A DNA stretch of 7,292 nt from CAZIIK01 sp964539235 (lineage in GTDB: Bacteria; Pseudomonadota; Gammaproteobacteria; Francisellales; CACEW01). Positions 1-5,961 of this stretch are shown piece by piece; position 1 is the stretch's first letter; each line of letters opens with the position of its first letter. Under the pieces are notes generated by a model. It ran no database searches and was not told the DNA's origin. It was given only the letters and a program-made list of their open reading frames with translations. The stretch lies in the NCBI GenBank assembly GCA_964539235.1, contig CAZIIK010000036.1, forward strand, positions 1 through 7,292, given 5' to 3'. The translations under genes and the position numbers were made by a program.

Positions 1-184
1 TGAAAATTAGTCTTTTTGGCTTGTGATGATCAAATTTGCATCAAAAATCCAAATGTAGAGTGCATTACGGTAGCATGCTGAAAAATGCCTTTAACAAAGG
101 CTTGGCCGAAGGCAGAAGCTTCTCGGGTACCCTCTTAGCCAACCACCATTGCATTGACCTAGCAACTGTGGTCGAATGCGCCCC

Positions 185-211
185 TGAAGACTGTTGCATA
201 ACCGCATTAGC
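185..211 (-). repeat. Repeat copy R1, left arm of inverted pair
   Basis: This 27-nt arm begins TGAAGACTGTTGCATAACC. Its reverse complement matches 300-326 at 24 of 27 positions and 5814-5841 at 24 of 27 plus one inserted base. Looser similarity to the downstream copy continues to about 247 (shared TTC...CGCAAA...TTT pattern). With R2 it could form a long imperfect hairpin with an 88-nt loop, the arrangement expected of a small non-autonomous element. I see no clear target-site duplication and cannot assign an element family. Confidence 0.6.
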
Positions 212-286
212 AGGGAGCTTCAGCGTTAAGATCTTCCGCAAAACTTTTAAATAGTCTATCTATGATCGTTTTTCAGCAGATTTTTC

Positions 287-316
287 TTGAATGTCATCCG
301 CTACTGCAGTTATGCA
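287..316 (+). promoter_or_regulatory. Candidate thi operon promoter (weak)
   Basis: TTGAAT at 287-292 matches four of six bases of a sigma-70 -35 box. TATGCA at 311-316, 18 nt further on, is a poor -10 box. A start some 7 nt later, near 323, would put the transcript start just ahead of the riboswitch P1 stem, which is the main reason to favour this site. The match is weak, and a promoter further upstream is possible. Confidence 0.22.
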
Positions 317-326
317 ACAGCCTTCA
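300..326 (+). repeat. Repeat copy R2, right arm of inverted pair
   Basis: This 27-nt arm contains GTTATGCAACAGCCTTCA and is the inverted partner of 185-211 (24 of 27 matches). It is in the same orientation as the copy at 5814-5841 (21 of 27 matches plus one indel). It ends only five bases before the P1 stem of the riboswitch and overlaps the best -10 candidate for the thi operon. If the repeat is mobile, its insertion may have shaped this promoter; that is inference. Confidence 0.6.
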
Positions 327-330
327 CTTG

Positions 331-429
331 TTTACTGGGGGTGCTGCCGTTGGCGGCTGAGAAAGCTGATGACACTGTCTAGGCTTAACCCTTTGAACCT
401 GATCGGCAAACCCGCGTAGGAAAGTAAGG
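331..429 (+). promoter_or_regulatory. TPP riboswitch (THI element)
   Basis: The hallmarks of a thiamin pyrophosphate aptamer appear in order. These are the G-run and GTGC at 337-344, a short hairpin GCCG/CGGC (346-349 with 354-357), the pyrimidine-sensing CTGAGA at 357-362, the ACCC at 388-391 followed by TTTGAACCTGATC at 392-404, and GCGTAGGAAAGTAA at 414-427. The closing P1 stem is TTACT (332-336) with AGTAA (423-427). A short extra helix, AAGC (363-366) with GCTT (383-386), fits the variable P3 arm. TPP binding should stabilise P1 and lower expression of the operon. No intrinsic terminator fits between aptamer and start codon, so control is most likely at translation initiation. Confidence 0.96.
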
Positions 430-431
430 AG
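426..431 (+). promoter_or_regulatory. thiC ribosome binding site embedded in riboswitch P1
   Basis: AAGGAG lies six bases before the ATG at 438. Its first two bases are part of the 3' strand of riboswitch P1 (423-427), and G428 could extend the stem by a wobble pair with T331. Closing P1 would therefore directly cover the edge of the ribosome binding site, without a separate expression platform. Confidence 0.7.
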
Positions 432-437
432 CATAAT

Positions 438-2237
438 ATGGCGATTGATCCAAAGCTACGCACCCCTGTGGGCGGTGCAAAAAAGCAATATTTGTCTGGT
501 ACCCATTACCCAGATCTTAAAATCCCGTACCGGGAAATCACTTTAACCAACGACACAACATTTTCCGCGTATGACACTTCGGGTCCGTATACTGACGAAC
601 GTGTTGCGGTTGATGTTGCGCAGGGATTACCCGCGTTGCGTGCCACGTGGGTTGAAGCGCGTGATGATACCGAAAGCTACACTGGTCGGACCATTGTGCC
701 GCACGATGATAGCTACAATCATGCGGATAAAACGGCGCAGCAGCAGGCAGAAGCTTTACAGCGTCAACCGCGTCGAGCCCAATCTGGTCAGAACGTGACC
801 CAAATGCATTATGCACGGCGTGGCATTATCACACCGGAAATGGAATACGTAGCGATTCGGGAAAACCAAAAACTCCAGGATTACAAACAACACCGTCCAT
901 CGCCTTTTGGCATTCCTGATGAAATCACACCTGAATTCGTCCGTGATGAAATCGCCGCCGGTCGGGCTATTATTCCGGCCAATATTAACCATGCCGAATT
1001 GGAGCCCATGATTATCGGGCGGAATTTTCGTGTCAAAATTAATGCCAATATCGGTAACTCTGCCGTGACGTCATCGATTGACGAAGAAGTAGAAAAGCTT
1101 TTGTGGGCAACGCGCTGGGGTGCTGACACGGTGATGGATTTATCCACCGGTAAAAATATTCATACCACACGTGATTTTATTATCCGTAATGCGCCTGTGC
1201 CGATTGGTACGGTGCCGATTTATCAAGCCTTGGAAAAAGTGAACGGCGTGGCCGAAGATCTGACTTGGGAATTATTCCGTGACACGTTGATTGAACAGGC
1301 TGAGCAAGGGGTCGATTACTTTACCATTCATGCCGGCGTCTTATTGCGCTACGTACCACTGACCGCCAAACGTGTCACCGGTATCGTGTCGCGCGGCGGT
1401 TCGATTATGGCGAAATGGTGTTTGGCCCATCACAAAGAGAATTTTCTCTACACCCATTTCGCCGACATCTGCGAAATCATGAAAGCCTATGACATTAGTT
1501 TTTCCTTGGGTGATGGCCTGCGTCCTGGGTGTTTGGCTGATGCCAATGATGCAGCGCAATTTGGCGAGTTACATACCTTGGGCGAGCTGACAAAAATTGC
1601 TTGGGAACATGATGTCCAAGTGATGATCGAAGGCCCAGGTCATGTGCCAATGGATCTGATTAAGGCCAATATGGACGAACAGGTGAAGCATTGTTTTGAA
1701 GCACCTTTTTACACCTTGGGTCCATTGACGACCGATATCGCGCCAGGTTATGACCATATTACCAGTGGCATTGGTGCGGCGATGATTGGGTGGTATGGCT
1801 GTGCAATGCTGTGCTATGTCACACCGAAAGAGCATTTAGGTTTGCCGAATAAGCAAGATGTTAAAGACGGTATCATCACCTATAAGATCGCTGCGCATGC
1901 GGCTGATGTGGCCAAAGGGTTTCCCGGTGCGCGGATGCGTGATGATTTGCTGTCCGAAGCGCGTTTCGAGTTTCGTTGGCAGGATCAATTTGCCTTGTCA
2001 CTAGATCCAGAAACGGCACAGGCCTACCACGATGAAACGCTGCCGCAAGAGTCCGCCAAAGTGGCGCATTTTTGTTCCATGTGCGGACCGAAATTTTGCT
2101 CGATGAAGATCAGCCAAGAAGTGCGGGAATATGCCAAATCCAAACAAGTGGCAGAGGCTGAAGCCATTAGCGAAGGCCTCCAGGAAAAAGCGGCTGATTT
2201 TAAAGCGCGAGGCAGTGAAATTTACTTGAAAGAGTAA
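438..2237 (+). CDS. thiC: Phosphomethylpyrimidine synthase ThiC
   Basis: Cytoplasmic radical-SAM enzyme that rearranges aminoimidazole ribotide (AIR) into HMP phosphate, the pyrimidine precursor of thiamin. The 599 residues are slightly fewer than in E. coli (about 631) but cover the whole family. The N-terminal region has TQMHYARRGIITPEMEYVAI, and the barrel has SRGGSIMAKW, SLGDGLRPG and EGPGHVPMDLI. The C-terminal 4Fe-4S motif CxxCxxxxC is C546, C549 and C554. H402 (in EGPGH) and H466 (in EHLGLPN) sit 64 residues apart, as do the two metal-binding histidines of the Caulobacter enzyme. The start is fixed by AAGGAG six bases upstream and by the riboswitch. It is the first gene of the operon, with thiO 6 nt downstream. 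Nothing essential appears missing. Confidence 0.98.
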   Translation: MAIDPKLRTPVGGAKKQYLSGTHYPDLKIPYREITLTNDTTFSAYDTSGPYTDERVAVDVAQGLPALRATWVEARDDTESYTGRTIVPHDDSYNHADKTAQQQAEALQRQPRRAQSGQNVTQMHYARRGIITPEMEYVAIRENQKLQDYKQHRPSPFGIPDEITPEFVRDEIAAGRAIIPANINHAELEPMIIGRNFRVKINANIGNSAVTSSIDEEVEKLLWATRWGADTVMDLSTGKNIHTTRDFIIRNAPVPIGTVPIYQALEKVNGVAEDLTWELFRDTLIEQAEQGVDYFTIHAGVLLRYVPLTAKRVTGIVSRGGSIMAKWCLAHHKENFLYTHFADICEIMKAYDISFSLGDGLRPGCLADANDAAQFGELHTLGELTKIAWEHDVQVMIEGPGHVPMDLIKANMDEQVKHCFEAPFYTLGPLTTDIAPGYDHITSGIGAAMIGWYGCAMLCYVTPKEHLGLPNKQDVKDGIITYKIAAHAADVAKGFPGARMRDDLLSEARFEFRWQDQFALSLDPETAQAYHDETLPQESAKVAHFCSMCGPKFCSMKISQEVREYAKSKQVAEAEAISEGLQEKAADFKARGSEIYLKE

Positions 2238-2243
2238 GAGTAA

Positions 2244-3269
2244 ATGAAAGCCGCCATTGTTGGGGCGGGTTTGGTTGGTCGCTTATTGGCTTGGCGTTTG
2301 CAGCGTGCTGGTTGGCAGTTAGATATTTTTGAACAGTCAGCTGCTGAGGATAATGCCAGTTGTGCTTATGTGGCAGCAGGCATGCTGGCACCGATTGCTG
2401 AGCTCGATAAATCAGTGCCACTGATTGCAGAGATGGGCTTAAAGAGCCTCGCATTATGGCCGCAGTGGTTAGCTGAATTGCGGCAGCCAGTTGAGTTTCA
2501 TCGTGCTGGCAGTTTGGTGACAGCGCACGCTTCAGACCAAATAGAACTGCAGCATTATGCCGGGCGACTGGAGCGTTTTGCCATTGCCCAAGATCAGTTT
2601 GAATGGTGCGGCAGTCAGCGAATTGTGGATTTAGAACCTGAGTTATCCACATTAACCCAGGCGATTTATCTGCCGACTGAAGGACAGATCGATAATCAAG
2701 CACTTCTGACGGCCTTGCACGTTGATCTCACCCAAGCCGGTGTCACCTGGTATTGGTCGACACCTGTACAAACGGTTGCACCCCACCAAGTCACCACTGC
2801 CAGCGAAACGCAGACCTATGATTGGGTGTTTGATTGTCGAGGGCTAGGTGCAAAAGCCGATATTGCGACATTGCGTGGTGTGCGAGGTGAAGTGATTTGG
2901 CTGCATGCACCAGCGGTGAATCTAAGCCGGCCAGTGCGTTATCTGCATCCGCGCTATAGCATTTACATCGTGCCGCGGGTGAATCAACAGTACATCATTG
3001 GCGCGTCAGAAATTGATGCGGAAGACCATAGCCCGATTTCCGTACGTTCCGCTTTGGAGTTGTTAACCGCTGCGTATAGTTTGCACCGTGGTTTTGCCGA
3101 GGCGCGCATTCAGAAAACGGCGACGCATTGTCGACCCACATTCGCTGACCATAATCCGCAGGTGATGCATGAATCTGGTTTAACAGCGATTAACGGTTTG
3201 TTTCGCCATGGGTTTTTGATTGCGCCTTATTTAGTTGAACAAGTATTAGAAGGAGTCACTGATGATTGA
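2244..3269 (+). CDS. thiO: Glycine oxidase ThiO (FAD-dependent)
   Basis: Flavoenzyme of the DAO family that oxidises glycine to iminoglycine, the imine used by ThiG; it takes the place of the radical-SAM tyrosine lyase ThiH of E. coli. The 341 residues open with the dinucleotide-binding motif GAGLVG (7-12), and E30 in DIFEQ is placed to bind the FAD ribose. The conserved AAGMLAP segment follows. The C-terminal part has CRPTFADHNP with R297, and GLFRHGFLIAP with R321, matching the usual RPxxxDxxP and YRxGxLLAP signatures of the family. The assignment rests on these motifs plus its position directly before thiS and thiG. The ribosome binding site is weak (AAAGAG/AAGAG) and lies across the thiC stop codon, which suggests translational coupling. 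The gene end overlaps thiS by 8 nt. Confidence 0.93.
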   Translation: MKAAIVGAGLVGRLLAWRLQRAGWQLDIFEQSAAEDNASCAYVAAGMLAPIAELDKSVPLIAEMGLKSLALWPQWLAELRQPVEFHRAGSLVTAHASDQIELQHYAGRLERFAIAQDQFEWCGSQRIVDLEPELSTLTQAIYLPTEGQIDNQALLTALHVDLTQAGVTWYWSTPVQTVAPHQVTTASETQTYDWVFDCRGLGAKADIATLRGVRGEVIWLHAPAVNLSRPVRYLHPRYSIYIVPRVNQQYIIGASEIDAEDHSPISVRSALELLTAAYSLHRGFAEARIQKTATHCRPTFADHNPQVMHESGLTAINGLFRHGFLIAPYLVEQVLEGVTDD

Positions 3270-3459
3270 CATTATTTTGAATGGCCGTGCCTGCCAAATC
3301 ACGACCGATAATTTAGGTGAAGCCTTAGCAGAACTGGGGCACAAACGTGGATTTGCCATCGCAGTCAACAAATCGTTTATACCGCAATGCGATTATGCCA
3401 AGACCACTTTGCAGGCGGGTGATCAGGTTGAATTAGTAGTGCCCATGCAAGGAGGTTGA
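3262..3459 (+). CDS. thiS: Sulfur carrier protein ThiS
   Basis: Small ubiquitin-fold protein of 65 residues, the usual size. ThiF adenylates its C-terminal Gly-Gly, which is then converted to a thiocarboxylate that delivers sulfur to ThiG. The diglycine tail (VPMQGG) is intact, and the preceding VNKSFIP and GDQVELVVPMQGG segments are typical. The start overlaps the last 8 nt of thiO, and AGGAG at 3251-3255 lies six bases before the ATG inside thiO codons, so the two genes are probably translationally coupled. The thiG gene follows one base after the stop. No thiF is present in the window, so the activating enzyme must be encoded elsewhere. Confidence 0.96.
   Translation: MIDIILNGRACQITTDNLGEALAELGHKRGFAIAVNKSFIPQCDYAKTTLQAGDQVELVVPMQGG
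3449..3456 (+). promoter_or_regulatory. thiG ribosome binding site inside the ThiS Gly-Gly codons
   Basis: AAGGAGGT, a perfect match to the anti-Shine-Dalgarno end of 16S rRNA, is formed by the last codons of thiS (CAA GGA GGT) and lies four bases before the thiG ATG at 3461. The obligatory diglycine tail and the strongest ribosome binding site of the operon are thus the same bases. Confidence 0.85.
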
Positions 3460-3460
3460 T

Positions 3461-4252
3461 ATGGCAGACGCCATTATCGAAACGATTTTGACGCGCAGTC
3501 GTATGCTATTGGGTACAGCGTTGTATCCAACACTGCATATCATGGAGCAGGCAGTGACTGTCAGCGGTGCTGATATTGTCACGGTGTCGTTGCGCCGTCA
3601 GTCACCGGAAAACCAAGCTGGCCAAGCATTTTGGCAAGCGATACAAGCTTTAGGGTGTCAGGTATTACCGAATACGGCGGGTTGTCATTCGGTGCAAGAA
3701 GCGGTGACCACTGCTGAAATGGCGCGTGAAATTTTTCAAACCGATTGGATCAAGTTGGAAGTGATTGGCGATGATTACAATCTACAGCCAGATCCCTTTC
3801 AATTACTCACTGCCACGGAACAATTAATGGCGCGCGGCTTTACAGTATTTCCTTATTGCACGGATGATTTGGTGTTGTGTCAACGTTTGGTTGATTTAGG
3901 TTGCGATATTCTGATGCCTTGGGCTGCGCCTATTGGCACGGGGCGTGGACCGCTAAATCCCTATGCATTGCGGACGCTGCGTGAACGTTTGCCTGATGTT
4001 ACCTTGATTGTGGATGCCGGTCTTGGTAAGCCTTCACATGCTGCGGCAGTGATGGAGCTTGGCTACGATGCTGTTTTATTAAACAGTGCAGTCGCCCTGG
4101 CCCACGATCCGGTACAAATGTCCACAGCATTTGCGCATGCAATTTCGGCAGGTCGTTTGGCGTATGAAGCAGGTCCTATGCCGGTGCGTGATGTGGCAAA
4201 ACCGAGCACACCAACCGTCGATACGCCGTTTTGGCATCAAACTGAGGTATAG
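3461..4252 (+). CDS. thiG: Thiazole synthase ThiG
   Basis: TIM-barrel enzyme that condenses DXP, iminoglycine from ThiO and sulfur from ThiS thiocarboxylate into thiazole phosphate. The 263 residues are full length. K98 in TDWIKLEVIGDD is the expected Schiff-base lysine for DXP. Other conserved segments are SGADIVTVSLRR (35-46), LPNTAGC (69-75), MPWAAPIGTGRG (152-163), LIVDAGLGKPSHAA (182-195) and DAVLLNSAVA (203-212). The phosphate-binding loop reads GTGRGP where many homologues have GSGLGI. From memory, the VFPYCT...MPWAAPIG type and the STPTV...PFWH tail resemble proteobacterial ThiG proteins such as that of Neisseria, rather than the Bacillus type. It starts behind a perfect ribosome binding site. 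The thiDE gene follows two bases after the stop. Confidence 0.97.
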   Translation: MADAIIETILTRSRMLLGTALYPTLHIMEQAVTVSGADIVTVSLRRQSPENQAGQAFWQAIQALGCQVLPNTAGCHSVQEAVTTAEMAREIFQTDWIKLEVIGDDYNLQPDPFQLLTATEQLMARGFTVFPYCTDDLVLCQRLVDLGCDILMPWAAPIGTGRGPLNPYALRTLRERLPDVTLIVDAGLGKPSHAAAVMELGYDAVLLNSAVALAHDPVQMSTAFAHAISAGRLAYEAGPMPVRDVAKPSTPTVDTPFWHQTEV

Positions 4253-4254
4253 GT

Positions 4255-5721
4255 GTGAACAGTTCAGTGACGCATCCCGTGGTTTGGTTAGTGGGCGCTT
4301 CAGACTCCGCTGCACATGCTGGTTTGCAGGCCGATATACGGACTTTGCATGCGTTGGATGTACATGGGGCAACCATTGTCACGGCGATAACCGCACAAAA
4401 TTCGCAACAGGTTGCTGCTGTGTTTCCCGTCGACCCGGCACAGATTACCGCGCAACACATGGCTTTGCAGGTCGATGTGCGTCCCCAGGCAATCAAGCTT
4501 GGTGTGGTGCCAAACGCCGCGGTGTTGGATGAATTACTACCTGTTTTATCTGCCGAAGGTGTACCGATTATTTGTGATCCCGTGCGCACCAGTTCGACGG
4601 GTCAAGACCTGGCTGATGCACAACAGCGTGCGGCATTACTGCGGCATGCGCAGCAGATTGATTTGCTGACGCCGAATTTGCCAGAAGCCCTGTATTTAAC
4701 CGGTATGTCGATTGAACACAGTGCGGATATCCCAGGCGTTGCCGCTGCATTGCGTTCGCAAGGCTTTGCTCGTGTGTGGTTAAAAGGCGGGCATTGGGAT
4801 CAGGACGAATCTACCGATTACATCAGCGATTACTATATCGACGCAGAACGCGCATTTTGGTTGACCAACACACGCTTACCACAAACCAATCGGCGCGGCA
4901 CAGGTTGTACTGCAGCCAGTGCAGTGACGGGTTTTATGGCCCAAGGTCATGCGTTTGAAGATGCCGTGATATTGGCGCAGGGTTATGTGCACATGGGACT
5001 GCAGGCCGCTCATCAAATTGGCCAAGGTCCTGGGCCGGTGGCGCAGTGTGCGTTGCCGCTTGCAGCAGACTGTTTGCCACAGGTGACTGATGTGCCATGG
5101 GTGCAGCACCCCCAGTTGGAATTTGCCGAACATCCATCAACTGAAATGGGTTTGTATGCAGTAGTCGATGATTTAGAGGAATTGTCTCGCATGTTGCGTT
5201 TAGCCGTGCCAATTGTGCAGCTGCGTATTAAAGATCAGCCATTGGAGCAGGTAGATTCATGGATTGCCGCAGCGGTTGATATGGTGCAGGGCACGCCAAC
5301 CAAATTGTACATTAACGATTATTGGCAGTTGGCCGCGCGCCATGGTGCCTATGGAGTACATTTAGGCCAAGAGGATCTCACAACTGCTGATTTACCCTGG
5401 ATTGCCGCACAAGGATTGCGTTTGGGGCTCAGTACACATTGTGAATACGAGCTACAGCGTGCACTGGCTGTGCGGCCGTCGTATGTGGCGCTGGGGCCGA
5501 TTTTTCCGACACAAAGCAAGGTCATGCGTTTTGGCCCGCAAGGATTAGCGCGTTTGCGTGCTTGGCGCCGTTATGTCGACCGACCACTGGTTGCCATTGG
5601 TGGTATTCATGCAGGCAATATTCAAGCCGTTTGGGAGACTGGCGTGGATGCAGTCGCGATGATTTCTGGGTTGCGGGATGTTACTGATCAGTGTGTCATT
5701 GCTTACGGCCGCAATTGCTAG
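4255..5721 (+). CDS. thiDE: Bifunctional HMP(-P) kinase / thiamin-phosphate synthase (ThiD-ThiE fusion)
   Basis: One 488-residue chain for the last two steps of the pathway. The ThiD half (about 5-270, ribokinase fold) phosphorylates HMP phosphate to HMP-PP. It shows LQADIRTLHALDVHG, TPNLPEA, LKGGH and the anion-hole motif GTGCT with C218. The ThiE half (about 298-488, TIM barrel) joins HMP-PP to thiazole phosphate. It shows QLRIKDQ (R324, K326), YINDYWQLA, GVHLGQED (367-374), LGLSTH, LGPIFPTQSKVM (413 onward) and VAIGGI. A linker of about 30 residues follows the GQGPGPV segment. Translation starts at GTG, supported by GAGGT six bases upstream and by the ThiD alignment beginning at once. Oddities are SDSAAHAG in place of the usual Gly-rich SDSGGGAG, and DPVRTSSTG in place of DPVMVATSG. 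Domain identity is secure; kinase activity is inferred. Confidence 0.95.
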   Translation: MNSSVTHPVVWLVGASDSAAHAGLQADIRTLHALDVHGATIVTAITAQNSQQVAAVFPVDPAQITAQHMALQVDVRPQAIKLGVVPNAAVLDELLPVLSAEGVPIICDPVRTSSTGQDLADAQQRAALLRHAQQIDLLTPNLPEALYLTGMSIEHSADIPGVAAALRSQGFARVWLKGGHWDQDESTDYISDYYIDAERAFWLTNTRLPQTNRRGTGCTAASAVTGFMAQGHAFEDAVILAQGYVHMGLQAAHQIGQGPGPVAQCALPLAADCLPQVTDVPWVQHPQLEFAEHPSTEMGLYAVVDDLEELSRMLRLAVPIVQLRIKDQPLEQVDSWIAAAVDMVQGTPTKLYINDYWQLAARHGAYGVHLGQEDLTTADLPWIAAQGLRLGLSTHCEYELQRALAVRPSYVALGPIFPTQSKVMRFGPQGLARLRAWRRYVDRPLVAIGGIHAGNIQAVWETGVDAVAMISGLRDVTDQCVIAYGRNC

Positions 5722-5838
5722 AGCCTGTCGTCAAATTGCTTACCTGTAGTGAAAAAGGCGGAATTTTAGAACAAATGAGTTCAAATTTGCGTCGAATAGC
5801 GGGGAAGGCTGCTGCTAATGAGGTTATGTAGCAGTCTT
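5722..5838. other. Short convergent intergenic region
   Basis: This stretch separates the end of thiDE (+) from the last in-frame stop of the ATPase reading frame (-). It begins with GAGCCTGTCG, overlapping the thiDE stop; the reverse complement of this decamer occurs at 7107-7116. It contains repeat copy R3. Within it a 6-bp stem CTGCTA (5812-5817) with TAGCAG (5829-5834) and an 11-base loop is followed by TCTTTC on the + strand. That is at best a weak terminator for thiDE. No stronger terminator is visible. Confidence 0.4.
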
Positions 5839-5841
5839 TCA
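5783..5841 (+). repeat. Repeat copy R3 at the 3' end of the ATPase gene
   Basis: The core 5814-5841 (GCTAATGAGGTTATGTAGCA then GTCTTTCA) matches the reverse complement of 185-211 at 24 of 27 positions plus one inserted base. It matches 300-326 at 21 of 27 plus one indel. Looser similarity to the upstream copy continues down to about 5783. The outer end of the repeat reads TGAAAGACTG on the - strand, and its TGA is exactly the codon that closes the extended ATPase frame. The three copies bracket the thi operon. Confidence 0.55.
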
Positions 5842-5961
5842 AAGGTTATGCCCAGCTGGGTCTAATAGTGTCAAATAGGTTAACCAAGGAATGAGTGCTT
5901 TAATTTTGAGTCCTTCGGGTGTGCTGCTTTCTCGATCGATATTTTTCACGAGTTGTATCTG
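5839..5961 (-). pseudogene. In-frame C-terminal tail of the DUF4143 ATPase beyond an amber codon
   Basis: Directly after the TAG at 5964-5962 the same frame runs for 40 codons to a TGA at 5841-5839. It encodes QIQLVKNIDRE, STPEGLKIKALIPWL and TYLTLLDPAGHNL. The IQLVKNI...GLKIKALIPWL pattern is what normally follows the LIEVKYS...P segment at the end of this family (recalled, not searched). No frameshift is needed, so a single nonsense change explains the break, for example a Lys or Gln codon turned into TAG. With the tail the protein would be 382 positions long, a normal length. Suppression, recoding or a sequencing error are alternatives. Confidence 0.8.

Larger units (their letters stand above)
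1..330. other. 5' flank without a supportable gene
   Basis: I see no recognisable gene here. An open frame at 36-254 (+) would encode a 72-residue Cys-rich peptide, and an open frame on the - strand ends at 65-67. Neither resembles a family I know, neither has a convincing ribosome binding site, and they overlap each other. What can be supported is an inverted repeat pair (185-211 and 300-326) and a weak promoter candidate just before the riboswitch. The stretch may be an old mobile-element remnant, because part of it (about 185-247) also resembles the region downstream of the operon. Confidence 0.5.

Noticed and set aside
36..254. 72-codon open frame on the + strand upstream of the riboswitch
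   Set aside because: No recognisable family, no ribosome binding site, overlaps a competing open frame on the other strand, and its 3' part lies in repeat R1.
65..260. Open frame on the - strand with MQQSSGAHSTTVARSMQWW
   Set aside because: Few possible starts, no family resemblance and the same repeat overlap; I cannot separate it from chance.
2200..2703. 167-codon open frame antisense to the start of thiO
   Set aside because: Shadow of a well-supported gene on the opposite strand; no motifs or ribosome binding site.
4176..4589. 137-codon open frame antisense to the thiG/thiDE junction
   Set aside because: Low-complexity Cys/Thr/Ala-rich shadow of two well-supported genes.
5812..5840. Intrinsic terminator after thiDE
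   Set aside because: Stem of only 6 bp with an 11-base loop and an interrupted T-run; kept as a remark, not as a feature.
5851..5860. Perfect 10-bp palindrome CCCAGCTGGG
   Set aside because: Lies in the coding tail of the ATPase frame, has no loop or U-tract, and is expected by chance at this length.
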